From contig JANSWP010000061.1 of NCBI GenBank assembly GCA_024743405.1, positions 1 through 43,144 of the forward strand: DNA of 43,144 bases. The letters run 5' to 3'. Position 1 is the stretch's first letter, and each line of letters begins with the position of its first letter. The DNA comes from Bacteroidota bacterium. Lineage in GTDB: Bacteria; Bacteroidota; Bacteroidia; Chitinophagales; Saprospiraceae. The position numbers were made by a program, and so were the translations under genes. This document shows, piece by piece, positions 1-9,975 of the stretch. The notes beneath the pieces were generated by a model that did no database searches, had not been told where the DNA came from, and was given only the letters and a program-made list of their open reading frames with translations.

Positions 1-2
1 TC

Positions 3-638
3 GTCGGTGGAGGAAAGGCTTATTTTGACATTAGGGATGACGGGAGGGTATTGTCGGAGGAATTGAAGGCTAAGGGGTATTACATGTCTGATTATTTTCA
101 AAAAGACTTTAATGAATTAGATATCAATTTTGATCAAAATTTTGGTTACCTCACTGCCAATAAGGAACCGTTAAAGCTAACCCAGGGGCGGGATTATTTT
201 ATTGCTGCCACTCAAATGGCTCCTACCTTTTTAAATAATCACTCTGATAATGGCTTCTTTTTAATGATTGAAGGCTCCCAAATAGACTGGGGTGGTCACG
301 CAAATGATTCGGAATACATCATTACTGAAATGATTGAATTTGATAAAGCAATCGGAAAAATATTAGATTTTGCGCAAGAAGATGGGGAGACCTTGGTCAT
401 AGTTACTGCTGACCATGAGACGGGTGGATACGCTATCAATATGGGTTCTACAATGGATAGTATTGTAGCAGGCTTTACGACTGATTACCATACCGCTTGT
501 TTGATTCCTGTCTTTGCCTTTGGTCCTGGTGCTGAAATATTTGGTGGAATTTATGAGAATACAGAAATTTATAATAAAATGCGTAAAGCCTTTAATTTTA
601 AAAAAATCAATGAGGAGTCGAAGCCTAAAAGTGATTGA
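3..638 (+). CDS. Alkaline phosphatase, 3' part (5' end outside window)
   Basis: The reading frame is open to the left edge, so the N-terminus and the phosphoserine nucleophile region are missing; the first visible residues are VGGGKAYFDIRDDG. A phosphomonoesterase of the PhoA/alkaline phosphatase superfamily is supported by EGSQIDWGGHAND, which carries the Glu, Asp and His metal ligands of the family, by TADHETGG (Asp-His metal ligands) and by the later DYHTACLIPVFAFGPGA, which holds the last zinc-binding His. The family is normally periplasmic or secreted and releases phosphate from organic esters. The gene converges on the acetyltransferase with only 14 bp between the stop codons, and no hairpin terminator is visible there. 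The family is certain; substrate range cannot be read from this fragment. Confidence 0.93.
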   Translation, partial: VGGGKAYFDIRDDGRVLSEELKAKGYYMSDYFQKDFNELDINFDQNFGYLTANKEPLKLTQGRDYFIAATQMAPTFLNNHSDNGFFLMIEGSQIDWGGHANDSEYIITEMIEFDKAIGKILDFAQEDGETLVIVTADHETGGYAINMGSTMDSIVAGFTTDYHTACLIPVFAFGPGAEIFGGIYENTEIYNKMRKAFNFKKINEESKPKSD

Positions 639-652
639 TACTAACCGTGAAT

Positions 653-1150
653 CTAGTTGACAACTTTTACATAAAAGGCTCCACAAGCACTATGTCCTGT
701 ATCACCCATTTTAGAGGTCTTTTCAAAGCCCATTCTTTGATATAAGATATTAGCTTGAGACATTCGTGCAATGGTCTCTAAATAGACTTTTTTATAACCA
801 AGTTGTTTGGCTTTTTCAAAGCAAAGATTAACCATTTTTTTGCCCATGCCATGACCTCTAGCTTCTGGTCGAAAGTACATTTTTCTGAGTTCACAGGTTT
901 CTACATCGCCATTTGCAAGTTGGGCAATACCTCCACAGCCAACGATTTTTTCTTTTTTTGTTAAAACCCAAAACTGTGACCTAGGTTCACTATAAGCCTC
1001 AAACATGGCATTTACTTCAGAATCTGTGATCGAATATCCTTCTCCAACGGCCCCGAACTCGGTCATGACCTCTTGGATCAATTTTTTGACTTTTGGATTG
1101 TCTTCTTTTTGAATAGGTCTGAATTGGAATGGATGATTAATTTCAGTCAT
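653..1150 (-). CDS. GNAT family N-acetyltransferase
   Basis: A complete 165-residue protein with the Gcn5-related acetyltransferase core: the beta4/alpha3 acetyl-CoA pyrophosphate loop is seen as RPEARGHGMGKKM (residues about 94-106), preceded by the strand CELRKMYF and followed by the typical C-terminal ANILYQRMGFEKT. Length is normal for a single GNAT domain. The enzyme should transfer an acetyl group from acetyl-CoA to an amine of a small molecule or protein in the cytoplasm; the acceptor cannot be predicted. The start is the ATG at 1148-1150. It is monocistronic, convergent with the phosphatase and divergent from the SH3 lipoprotein gene, with about 170 bp between the two start codons for both promoters. 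Confidence 0.9.
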   Translation of the reverse strand: MTEINHPFQFRPIQKEDNPKVKKLIQEVMTEFGAVGEGYSITDSEVNAMFEAYSEPRSQFWVLTKKEKIVGCGGIAQLANGDVETCELRKMYFRPEARGHGMGKKMVNLCFEKAKQLGYKKVYLETIARMSQANILYQRMGFEKTSKMGDTGHSACGAFYVKVVN

Positions 1151-1321
1151 TATCTATTTTCTTGTCTGATTTGTAGGAAATTTGAGGTGAAAAATAAATC
1201 TAATTTATGAATCTTATAATTGAAATTTCTAATCGAAAGCTGAGTTATAACTAATGACAATGTTTTATTATTTCGTTTTCTAAACGACTTCTTGTTAATT
1301 TGTGAAAAATTCAAAAAAATA

Positions 1322-2461
1322 ATGAAAAAAGTTAAACAAAAACTAAAGGCAAGACACTTTTTGATTTTTGTCATTTTTTTTATTTACGCATGTTCTAATG
1401 ACAATAAAACCGAACCCAACGATTCGAAAAAAGAGCAGGTAATCGAGGTAGCACCCGCAAAAAAGTCAGTTAAACTCTTTGCCACGATGGATCATTTGAG
1501 AGTGAGAGATACTCCTGATTTGAGTGGAGAAACGGTTTATATGCTCTCTGATCAGGAAGAAATGGAATTTTTGGAGGTTCAAGATAATGTAGAGAATATC
1601 AGTGTGAATTTGAGAGGCTTTCCTTATAAAGACCCTTGGATAAAAGTAAAAATGTCAGACGGAACGAAGGGGTGGGTCTTTGGAGGAGGAGTGAGATATG
1701 AAGGTAAGAGTCAGATCGGCGAATTGTTAAGGAATAGTCGATTAGAGGCTTTGTTTGGAAAAGAAAATGCCATCTCTTTTTTAAATTATAAACGCCAATA
1801 TGATAGGTCCACTACGAGTTCAGAGTTGGCAAAAACCTATCGATTAGGTATATCCTTGAGAGATGCAACTGAAGATCGGTTACATGAGCACATTGAAGTA
1901 TCTGATCCGACCAAATTGCCAGACATGACCTGGTTAAGTGATGCCATCCCTGGGTTTATTCAGCATTTAGTTGCGGAAGGAACGATGTTCCATATGTTTG
2001 TCAATTTCAAAGAGTTTGCAAAAAAAGCACGAAGAACCGCCGGTCCAGAAGATGATCAATTTATGGAGCTAGGGCTGAAAATTTTCCCAATTGATAGCAT
2101 TGAACATTTTTTTCCAGCATGGTTTATGCAAACTTGGGATTATGGTGGACATAGTGAATTGGGTGCAGGAATCCACAATGATTTATTAGCAGAAATGAAC
2201 CAAGTTTTAGCGCATAGTGCTATGTTCGAGGAAGAGATCGAGACTTATAAAGATCAAATTCTGCATGATATCACGGATTCACATATCACTTATTGGCAGC
2301 CAAAAGACGCCATTTTGAGTGAGTTGGACGAAATATTAGCCGCAGATTATGGTATATTAAATGAAGAGGATAAAATTGCACTGAAAACTCGACGAAAATT
2401 ATTCGAAAATCCTGAATCAAATGGTATAGAACTGAATAATAAATCGGGTGTTCATAATTAA
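1322..2461 (+). CDS. SH3-domain lipoprotein of unknown function
   Basis: The ATG at 1322 is preferred over an in-frame TTG at 1292 because it places a lysine-rich n-region and hydrophobic stretch directly before a lipobox-like FIYAC, with Cys24 as the lipidated residue. Mature protein: a short low-complexity linker, then a bacterial SH3 domain (about residues 46-120, with LRVRDTPDLSGETVYML and TKGWVFGGGVRY as the usual first and last strands). The remaining 250 residues are mostly helical and I do not recognise them. Bacterial SH3 domains usually bind cell-wall peptide or mediate protein contacts, so an envelope role is inferred. It is followed 78 bp later by another envelope-anchored unknown on the same strand, so the two may be cotranscribed. 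Confidence 0.85.
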   Translation: MKKVKQKLKARHFLIFVIFFIYACSNDNKTEPNDSKKEQVIEVAPAKKSVKLFATMDHLRVRDTPDLSGETVYMLSDQEEMEFLEVQDNVENISVNLRGFPYKDPWIKVKMSDGTKGWVFGGGVRYEGKSQIGELLRNSRLEALFGKENAISFLNYKRQYDRSTTSSELAKTYRLGISLRDATEDRLHEHIEVSDPTKLPDMTWLSDAIPGFIQHLVAEGTMFHMFVNFKEFAKKARRTAGPEDDQFMELGLKIFPIDSIEHFFPAWFMQTWDYGGHSELGAGIHNDLLAEMNQVLAHSAMFEEEIETYKDQILHDITDSHITYWQPKDAILSELDEILAADYGILNEEDKIALKTRRKLFENPESNGIELNNKSGVHN

Positions 2462-2539
2462 AAAATAGTTTTTGCTCATTGGGTTTGAGTATCTAGAAGG
2501 ATACCTAAATCAAAGAGCGACAATTTATACAACATAGAT

Positions 2540-3205
2540 ATGGGTTCAATTATCGCATTAGCTGGAGTAGCCATTTTTGCTGTTTTTGCCATTAGTGTAC
2601 TTTCCAAAATATTTGGCAATTTTAGTCCAAGAAGAGGAAAGGTTCAGAATGATTTGAAAAAGATTAAAACCGAATTGCAACCATGGTTAACTGATTTGGT
2701 ACCATTTGAGGAAAAGGATATAGAGTTGTTGTCTTTAAATCAAATAAAAAATACCTCCAAAAAAGGAATTGTAAAAACGGCTAAAGGTATTTTCACTTCC
2801 ATTTACCATGAGCCTATGGTTGCCTATGGTTACAAGAAATATGTTGCTTCGGGAACGAATGCTTTACTTTATGCGAAAACTACTGATCATGAATTTATTT
2901 ATCGAATTAATAACGACGAAGTTGAAATTGTGATTGATGATCATTTGGCAGGAATCATGAAAAAAGATGGGAAATTCTACGGCGCCAAATCAAATAAATT
3001 ATTAGCTCAAGTCAATCAAGGGTCCGAAGATTTATTGTTGCCAGTTATTGTGAAAGGAAAGGAGATAGGAAGTATTGTTAACCCTGCCAAGGCAAGCAAA
3101 ACAAACCCTCGTGCTTTAGAATATGTTGGAAACCTAGATAAAGACGAAGAAACTTTGTTCTTAAGTTTTGCCGTTTTGGAAATGGTACAACGAAATTTTA
3201 AATAG
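2540..3205 (+). CDS. Membrane-anchored protein of unknown function
   Basis: 221 residues. The first 25 or so form one hydrophobic segment (SIIALAGVAIFAVFAISVL) with no cleavage site, followed by a basic patch (SPRRGK), so an N-terminal membrane anchor is likely. The soluble part is predicted mixed alpha/beta, with strands such as EFIYRINNDEVEIVIDD and LLLPVIVKGKEIGSIVNP that loosely resemble the beta-barrel of LURP-one/tubby-like proteins; that resemblance is weak and I would not assign it. The ATG at 2540 is the first in-frame start. It follows the SH3 lipoprotein gene at 78 bp and is followed by a long gene-free leader of the adhesin operon. Confidence 0.7.
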   Translation: MGSIIALAGVAIFAVFAISVLSKIFGNFSPRRGKVQNDLKKIKTELQPWLTDLVPFEEKDIELLSLNQIKNTSKKGIVKTAKGIFTSIYHEPMVAYGYKKYVASGTNALLYAKTTDHEFIYRINNDEVEIVIDDHLAGIMKKDGKFYGAKSNKLLAQVNQGSEDLLLPVIVKGKEIGSIVNPAKASKTNPRALEYVGNLDKDEETLFLSFAVLEMVQRNFK

Positions 3206-3861
3206 TTAGGCTCTTAACTAAAGTATCCAGAGCCCAGACCTCTTTTATCAAAGATAACCTTTGACCTTATATTACCTTTTTCATCATGGAAAAAATGGAG
3301 AGGACTAACTTGGAAGGTATAAACGGACTCTGCCTGGTTAGGGTATTTTAAAAGAAAAATGGTCAATTTTTGACTAGGTTTTCACGCTTTCTTAAGGATT
3401 TAATTTTTCGCTTCCTAGCAAAAAATCTTTTTTGACAAAACCTCCTCCTTTATTACTTTTTGCCCTAATTTTCTTATCATTTGGTATAAATCACTCATTT
3501 CAGAAACTTTGTTTAAGACTTCTCGTAAAAGTTGCAATTGAAACTTGCTGACATTTAGTAAGTTATGTTAGGAATTCTTATGTTAAATATTATGATTTTT
3601 AGCTAGGGGAAGATAAATTTGGCGCGTTATTAGAAGTAAATGTTAAAACAAGCAGTTATCATAAATAAAGACTTAGAGAGTTAAGCCAGATAACAATTCC
3701 TTAAATCTCCTTTTAATAAGGTACTTATACTACATTAGAACAAACAAGTTGGTAAACTACAGGGAGGAAAAATTACTTCTAATACAATATTTAAACTTGA
3801 TTTAAATTTGAATAACATGAGCATCCTTCTACTTGATTTTTGGTCAGTGATTGCTAAATAT
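3206..3861. other. Gene-free leader region upstream of the adhesin operon
   Basis: About 650 bp of AT-rich DNA with no convincing ORF on either strand. It holds two matches to the Bacteroidota -7 element TAnnTTTG: 3614-3621, followed by GCGCG as in the tRNA-Lys promoter, and 3803-3810. No good -33 element is seen at the right distance for either. If 3614 is used, the adhesin mRNA has a leader of more than 200 nt, room for post-transcriptional control. Confidence 0.4.
3614..3621 (+). promoter_or_regulatory. Candidate -7 promoter element of the adhesin operon
   Basis: TAAATTTG fits the Bacteroidota primary-sigma -7 consensus TAnnTTTG and is followed by GCGCG. The -33 TTG is not evident at the expected 19-21 nt spacing, so this is only a candidate. 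Confidence 0.3.
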
Positions 3862-6800
3862 ATGACCAAATCATTCCTTTTTTCATGTGTTATGTTTTGC
3901 TTCTTTGTACAAGATATTTCTGCAGAGGGCTCAAAGGATTTTATTGATTACCCTGGGCACAGATTATTTTTAGACACTCGAGATCCTCAACAACTTAAAG
4001 TTTTTGCGAATGCTGGTGAATTTATCAATGTTGGTTCCAGTCATATTGGGATTAATCAGGGATATATTGATGTGTTTCGTCCTGATGGAACCTTACACAC
4101 TAGATTTAATAATATTGGTACTAATGCAGGGAAAGGTGTTATTAACAGGCTTTCAGAGGAGCAAAATGGGCCAATTGGTGGTGGTGTAGGATATGAACCT
4201 GGAGTCGTACAAGTTGATGCAGATAGTGAGGGTGTATGGACTGTTGTGTTTGATTATCCAAGCTATCAACAATCTACTTTCCAAAATATTCTTAATAACG
4301 CTCCTTGGGAAAGGTTAGGCAATCAGCCAGGTTCAAGAACTGTTGTATTAGCTTGGGATGTGACTATAACTCAAGGGGCAGCAGGTAATATGGGCGGTTC
4401 TCCTGTAGAGGGAAGATTGTATTCCAACGAACACATTTCTTTGTTATTTGGAAATGGGGTGACAACTTCACCTTTATTCTATGTTTTTACGGTTGATGGA
4501 TATTTATATGAGGTGAAATTTAATGCAACTGATCCTTACCGGTTTCCTATCTCTAGTAATTCTTTAGGATTAGTGACTGGTGATGTAATGCCTATCTATA
4601 AGTCAAAACCTGAAACCGATTTTCGTCGGGATGATGATCCAAGTTCGTGGTCGTCTGACAGTTTGTATTTATATGAACCTCAGGCGGAAGATTTTGCGCA
4701 ATTTGTTAATAACAAGCTATTTTTTAATATCCCTGATGTGAATATGCCGGCGACTGCCATGAATACGGATATTTATAGAGGCAATACGCATGAAACGTGG
4801 CTATATAGTGAATTACTTCAACTAGAAATTGAGTCTTTTTATTTCATAGGCTTTGATCCCGATGATATTGGTTGTCCGGAAAATGTAATGGAATTAGATG
4901 GAGGCGGATGGTTTGTCATCGAAGCTAATTCAGGCGGTCAAGCTGTAATTGAGTTGGATTTGAATAATAATGGCTCTTTTGATGATCCTGAAGATCAGAT
5001 TATTATGGAGGCAGTAAGCTTGGGGATCGATAGTATCTATTGGGATGGTAGAGATGGATTAGGAAATCCAATACCTGTTGATCCAGTTTTTAATTTGAGT
5101 TATAAGGGACAAATACGATATGGAGAGATTCATATTTCTATGACGGATATAGAAGCAAATAATGGAGGTGTTACCTTTAAACTATTGAATGCGCCTCCTA
5201 ATGTAGAGGATGATTTATTTTTATATGATCATTCTGATATTGGAGGTACTGTTTCTGGTGGTGGTACTCCAGGAAATGCACTACCAACCACGACACCTTT
5301 TACTTATTCAGCTCCATTTGGAAATAACCGATTCATGGATCAATGGATTTTTACTGAATTTGTTATCACACCCACTTCTATTATTATTGAAATAGTACCT
5401 GATTGTCCTTGTGACGCTCTTGGGGCAGCTCCTGGTATATTCATAGAAGAGGATGATGTTGCTTTTTGTGAAGGAGAAGATATTCAATTAAGTGCAACCA
5501 ATCATCCAGATAGTAGTATCATTAATATTAATGAAATTACATATACTTGGACAGGGCCAAATGGGTTTTTCTTTCAAGAAGTCTTATTGCCCAATGATAC
5601 AAGTAATGTTAATTTAACCAATCTCACCGAAACGTTTGAAGGTATTTATTCCGTGACTACTGAATCGGATTTAGGGTGTACAGATGGACCTGATTCTATT
5701 CAATTGGAAGTTTTTCCTAACATTACGATTGGTGGAGTTTCAGGTGGGGGTGATTATTGTGAAGGTGACGTCTTAACCCTTTCCGCTAGTAATACCAATT
5801 CCAATGTAGATAGTATAACCTATACATGGACAGGCCCTGATGGATATGTATTTTCTGCAACTGTGGCTGGGGACGAGTCGTTAAGTACTACAATTTCGGA
5901 TTTGAATAGTGATAATGAAGGGACTTATGTTTTGTCAATGGTAACTACCGATGGATGTGTGGCAGCTGATATTTCAGTTCAAGTTGGGGTGAAGGGTAAC
6001 CCTGTCCTAGAATCTACAGGTGGCGGTGGGAATTTCTGTATTGGTGATAGTACTACTCTTACGGCTATTTCTAATGTGCCAGGAATGGCCTCAATTACCT
6101 ATACATGGACAGGACCAAATGGCTACTTCTTTCAAAATACAGTCCCAGGAAATGAACCATTAACGGCAGCGTTAACAAATATGAATGGTACTTTTTCTGG
6201 GTGTTATATATTAAATGCAACTTCGGATATAGGATGTGTAGCTGATCCTGATACTGTTTGTCTTATAGTAAATCCTATTCCTGAAATATCAAACATCGCA
6301 GGAGGCGGAGATTATTGTGAAGGCGAAACCATCCAATTGACAGCACAAAATTTTGTTATCGGTATTGATTCCATCACCTATACATGGACTGGACCAAATG
6401 GCTTCTCTTTTGCGAATACTGTCGCGGGAAATGAATCCTTTATTGTTGACATTCCCAATGCAGATATCAATGCTTCAGGAATATATACATTGCAATTAGT
6501 TTCGAATGTTGGGTGTATGTCCATACCTCAAAGTGTCACCGTCAATATTAATCCAGTCCCACAAATTGATGGAATTAACACTGGGGTATTCTGTACGGGA
6601 ACTGATATTACATTGAGTGCGATGAATAGTAATCCAGGAACTGCCGTCTGTACCTATACCTGGACAGGCCCAAATGGTTTCTTTTTTCAAGGCACTGCAG
6701 ATAGTGATGGCCCTTATGAGGTAACAATTACAAACTTAGATCCTTCTGATGCCGGGAATTATATTTTGACCTTAGCATGTGATGGAGGTTGTACTTCACT

Positions 6801-9800
6801 CCCTGATACTGCCAATATAGAGATAGCGGATGGTTTAGAGTTGGATCTTCTTACAGAGGACGGAATTATTTGTGCAGGCAATGATTTAGTTTTAACTGCT
6901 ACAAATACGGTTACTGTAGATTCTGTATTTTATACATGGACAGGACCAAATGGCTTTATGTATACAGATACAACAGATTTTGATGGGCCATTTTCCACAA
7001 CTATTTCGGCAGATTTTGTCACACAAAGTGGGGATTACATAATTTCTATTACGTCCCCAAATGGATGTAACGATGATCCCGATACTGTAAATATTGTCGT
7101 ATTTAATGAATTAGTGATTACTGATTTAGAAGGAGGAGGTAATTATTGTGTCGGAGAATTTGTGACTTTAAATGGAACTAATACGATCGATGTTGATACA
7201 GTTATTTATACATGGACAGGACCAAACGGGTTTTCTTTTACAGATACCACGGATAAAGATGGTCCATTTATTTTTGTATTTGATTCAATCACATTGGATC
7301 AAGCTGGAGATTATACTTTAAATATTACGACTTCTAATGGTTGTGCCGCAGATCCTGCTACTGTAACTGTTTCTGTTGATGATTTGCCTGTTATTACAAA
7401 TGTTCCTACGGAAATTGAAATTTGTGAAGGTGATGATCTATTGCTTTCTGCCAATAATTCTACTCAAGGCATAAGCGGGATCACCTATACATGGATTGCC
7501 CCTGATGGCTCTACTTTTGTTGGTAATGCTGGTCCAAATGATGATTTTGATTGGCTCATTCCTAACGCTCAAATGAGTAATTCAGGAACTTATACCTTAT
7601 TTCTTGTTACGACTGCTGGTTGTCAATCTGATTCCGCGAGTGTTGATGTGATTATAAACCCAACTCCAGAAATTATTGATTTGACCGATGGAGGTACCTT
7701 TTGTGAAGGTACGAATGAAGATATTTTACTTTTTGGTATGAATAGTACAATGGGGATCGACAGTATGGGGTATTTATGGGAAATCAATAATACAACTTTA
7801 TCGATAGGAGTGACTAGTGTAATTGAAGGTCCTTTTCAAACGACAATAAATACAAATAATGCAGCATCAGGAACTTATACATTAACCTTAATATCAGATA
7901 AAGGATGTACCGATTCTGAAGCCGTTGTAATTACAATAAATGAGCAACCTGAAATAACAGATCTTACAGCTGATACTACTGTTTGTATGTTTGCTGATTT
8001 AGTATTGACGGGTTTTGATAATAATACGACATCTACTGAGGATGTTAATTATCAATGGACAGGACCTACAGGAAGCGTATTAATTAACGGAACTGCCCCA
8101 GCTAGTGGACCATTTGAATACACTATTTCGAATGTTATGATGAATGATGCTGGGGAATATTGCCTTACTTTAACTTCTCAAGACGGTTGTGTTTCAGAGA
8201 TTAAATGTGTTGAGATAAGCGTATTACCAACTCCAGTTTTAGAAATTATTGACGGGGCATCTGATATCTATTGTGAAGGAGACACTGCCATTATTACTTT
8301 GGTCAACGTTACGCCTGGAATTGATTCTTTATATTTTACTTGCTTATTACCAGATGGTACTTTTGTGGTAAGTGAAGCAGCTGGAGATGATACACTTATT
8401 GTGATAATTCCAGACTTAACAATTTTACAAGGAGGCTCGATTTCATGTTCTTCTGAGTCTTTTGATGGTTGTATATCTTCTCTTGTTATGTTGGACATTG
8501 TAATTCAGCCAAACCCAATTATTCAAGATATTTCAGGAGGAGGAGATTATTGTGAAGGAGATGATGTCCTTTTAAGCGGTGTTAATTTTGTCCAAGTTCC
8601 AGGTGATATTACTTATATTTGGACAGGTCCTAATGGAGTCATTTTTACAGGAACAGCACCTGTTTTTGGACCATTTGAGGCGACTATTAGTGATATTAGC
8701 CTAAGTGAAGCTGGCGAATATTGCCTCTACATAGAATCTGAAGCAGGCTGTGGAAGTGATGAAGTTTGTGTAACCATCAATGTAAACCCTAGCCCAGAAG
8801 TTGTTAATCCCGCCGGTGGAGGAGTATTTTGTGAAGGAGATATGACGATGATCTCAGCCGATATTTTATTGAATGGAAGTAATTCTGCTACTTATACTGT
8901 TTCAGGACCTGGGATCAATGAAACAGGCCTTTTAACTCAAGATCAAACCCTCTCTTTTGATTTGACCGTTGATGCATCTACTGTGGGAACTTATACGATA
9001 ACTGCAATTTCAGATGAAGGTTGCGAAGCAGAATCTGCGGTAGTCATTGTTGAACTAAATGATGTTGAATTTCCAAATTTGCAGGCGGATCCAAACCCGA
9101 TTTGTGAAGGAGATGAACTTACGTTAACTACCCAGTTTTATGATGGAACTGACGTTAGTTACGAATGGTTTTTTAATGGGAGTTCAATTGGTATAACTTC
9201 AGTGCCAAGCTTTAGTATTACTGCAGGAACCACTGGAGAATACTCAGTTTTAGTGACTGTGGATGGATGTAATAGTGAAATTTCTGCATCTATTGGAGTT
9301 GAAGTTTATCCAAATCCTACGGCCAATAATGATAATTACACAACACTATTTAATAATCCAATTTTAGGTGAAAATGTCTTAACGAATGATGATACTGGTA
9401 ATAATGGCGTAACCATTTCCATTGTATCTCCGCCTGATAATGGGACGCTTGATTTGAATTTGACGAACGGTGATTTTGATTATACGTCTAACTTATATTT
9501 TCAGGGAACAGATCAATTCGTTTATGAAATTTGTGATGTGAATTGCCCTGAAAATTGTTCTCAAGCGACTGTTACTATAACGATTGACCCTCCAGATTGT
9601 AATTACCCTAATGTAATAACACCTAATGGAGATGGTGACAATGACGAATTTTGGGTGGATTGCCTAGAAAATAATGCTTTTCCTGAAAATGTGATTCGCA
9701 TTTTTAATCGTTGGGGGGATGAAATTTATTTCGCGGAGCCCTACAATAATGATTGGGAAGGCACACGCGATAATAAGCCACTTCCGGCTGGAACCTACTT

Positions 9801-9867
9801 CTTTTTATTGCAATTAAGACCTGATCAAGATGAATATCAGGAGGGTTTCATCACAATTGTTCGATAA
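3862..9867 (+). CDS. Giant T9SS-exported adhesin with 14 Ig-like repeats and type B sorting domain
   Basis: About 2,000 residues. The ATG at 3862 gives a clean signal peptide (MTKSFLFSCVMFCFFVQDISAEG); earlier in-frame starts at 3808 (TTG) and 3817 (ATG) only add a charged extension. Order: signal peptide; an unrecognised region to about residue 530; 14 tandem Ig/PKD-like repeats of about 92 residues (534-1820), most opening with a Cys as in GGGDYCEGD, carrying YTWTGPNGF in the middle and a second Cys near the end; a cadherin-like/Big_9-type domain (about 1821-1913); and a C-terminal type B T9SS signal (about 1915-2001) with VITPNGDGDNDEF, IFNRWGDEIY and a final ITIVR. It should be carried by Sec, then by T9SS, to the cell surface as an adhesin. 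The next two genes encode its likely outer-membrane partner and an OmpA-type anchor, so a three-gene operon is inferred. Confidence 0.92.
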   Translation: MTKSFLFSCVMFCFFVQDISAEGSKDFIDYPGHRLFLDTRDPQQLKVFANAGEFINVGSSHIGINQGYIDVFRPDGTLHTRFNNIGTNAGKGVINRLSEEQNGPIGGGVGYEPGVVQVDADSEGVWTVVFDYPSYQQSTFQNILNNAPWERLGNQPGSRTVVLAWDVTITQGAAGNMGGSPVEGRLYSNEHISLLFGNGVTTSPLFYVFTVDGYLYEVKFNATDPYRFPISSNSLGLVTGDVMPIYKSKPETDFRRDDDPSSWSSDSLYLYEPQAEDFAQFVNNKLFFNIPDVNMPATAMNTDIYRGNTHETWLYSELLQLEIESFYFIGFDPDDIGCPENVMELDGGGWFVIEANSGGQAVIELDLNNNGSFDDPEDQIIMEAVSLGIDSIYWDGRDGLGNPIPVDPVFNLSYKGQIRYGEIHISMTDIEANNGGVTFKLLNAPPNVEDDLFLYDHSDIGGTVSGGGTPGNALPTTTPFTYSAPFGNNRFMDQWIFTEFVITPTSIIIEIVPDCPCDALGAAPGIFIEEDDVAFCEGEDIQLSATNHPDSSIININEITYTWTGPNGFFFQEVLLPNDTSNVNLTNLTETFEGIYSVTTESDLGCTDGPDSIQLEVFPNITIGGVSGGGDYCEGDVLTLSASNTNSNVDSITYTWTGPDGYVFSATVAGDESLSTTISDLNSDNEGTYVLSMVTTDGCVAADISVQVGVKGNPVLESTGGGGNFCIGDSTTLTAISNVPGMASITYTWTGPNGYFFQNTVPGNEPLTAALTNMNGTFSGCYILNATSDIGCVADPDTVCLIVNPIPEISNIAGGGDYCEGETIQLTAQNFVIGIDSITYTWTGPNGFSFANTVAGNESFIVDIPNADINASGIYTLQLVSNVGCMSIPQSVTVNINPVPQIDGINTGVFCTGTDITLSAMNSNPGTAVCTYTWTGPNGFFFQGTADSDGPYEVTITNLDPSDAGNYILTLACDGGCTSLPDTANIEIADGLELDLLTEDGIICAGNDLVLTATNTVTVDSVFYTWTGPNGFMYTDTTDFDGPFSTTISADFVTQSGDYIISITSPNGCNDDPDTVNIVVFNELVITDLEGGGNYCVGEFVTLNGTNTIDVDTVIYTWTGPNGFSFTDTTDKDGPFIFVFDSITLDQAGDYTLNITTSNGCAADPATVTVSVDDLPVITNVPTEIEICEGDDLLLSANNSTQGISGITYTWIAPDGSTFVGNAGPNDDFDWLIPNAQMSNSGTYTLFLVTTAGCQSDSASVDVIINPTPEIIDLTDGGTFCEGTNEDILLFGMNSTMGIDSMGYLWEINNTTLSIGVTSVIEGPFQTTINTNNAASGTYTLTLISDKGCTDSEAVVITINEQPEITDLTADTTVCMFADLVLTGFDNNTTSTEDVNYQWTGPTGSVLINGTAPASGPFEYTISNVMMNDAGEYCLTLTSQDGCVSEIKCVEISVLPTPVLEIIDGASDIYCEGDTAIITLVNVTPGIDSLYFTCLLPDGTFVVSEAAGDDTLIVIIPDLTILQGGSISCSSESFDGCISSLVMLDIVIQPNPIIQDISGGGDYCEGDDVLLSGVNFVQVPGDITYIWTGPNGVIFTGTAPVFGPFEATISDISLSEAGEYCLYIESEAGCGSDEVCVTINVNPSPEVVNPAGGGVFCEGDMTMISADILLNGSNSATYTVSGPGINETGLLTQDQTLSFDLTVDASTVGTYTITAISDEGCEAESAVVIVELNDVEFPNLQADPNPICEGDELTLTTQFYDGTDVSYEWFFNGSSIGITSVPSFSITAGTTGEYSVLVTVDGCNSEISASIGVEVYPNPTANNDNYTTLFNNPILGENVLTNDDTGNNGVTISIVSPPDNGTLDLNLTNGDFDYTSNLYFQGTDQFVYEICDVNCPENCSQATVTITIDPPDCNYPNVITPNGDGDNDEFWVDCLENNAFPENVIRIFNRWGDEIYFAEPYNNDWEGTRDNKPLPAGTYFFLLQLRPDQDEYQEGFITIVR

Positions 9868-9877
9868 CTGAGGTGGC

Positions 9878-9922
9878 GTATTTGAGAGGATAAGCAAGCA
9901 AATACCTTGTTCTCTCAAATAC
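9878..9922 (+). other. Intercistronic stem-loop between adhesin and sprF-like gene
   Basis: GTATTTGAGAG (9878-9888) pairs perfectly with CTCTCAAATAC (9912-9922), and two further pairs can form inside, leaving a loop of about 20 nt. No T-run follows, so it is not a classic terminator. A role in mRNA processing or in setting the ratio of adhesin to partner is an inference. Confidence 0.5.
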
Positions 9923-9975
9923 CCTGCTACTCATTTTTGCAAAATCATTTGACTAGAAAATAAAAGCTACTCATT

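Noticed and set aside
1150-1374. Minus-strand ORF of 74 codons overlapping the SH3 lipoprotein start
   Set aside because: Low-complexity Phe/Ile/Asn/Lys product from AT-rich promoter DNA, overlapping a good signal peptide on the other strand.
5461-9318. Tandem repeats as a CRISPR or satellite array
   Set aside because: The period (about 275 bp) follows protein domains, codons differ freely between copies and there are no spacers; these are Ig-like protein repeats.
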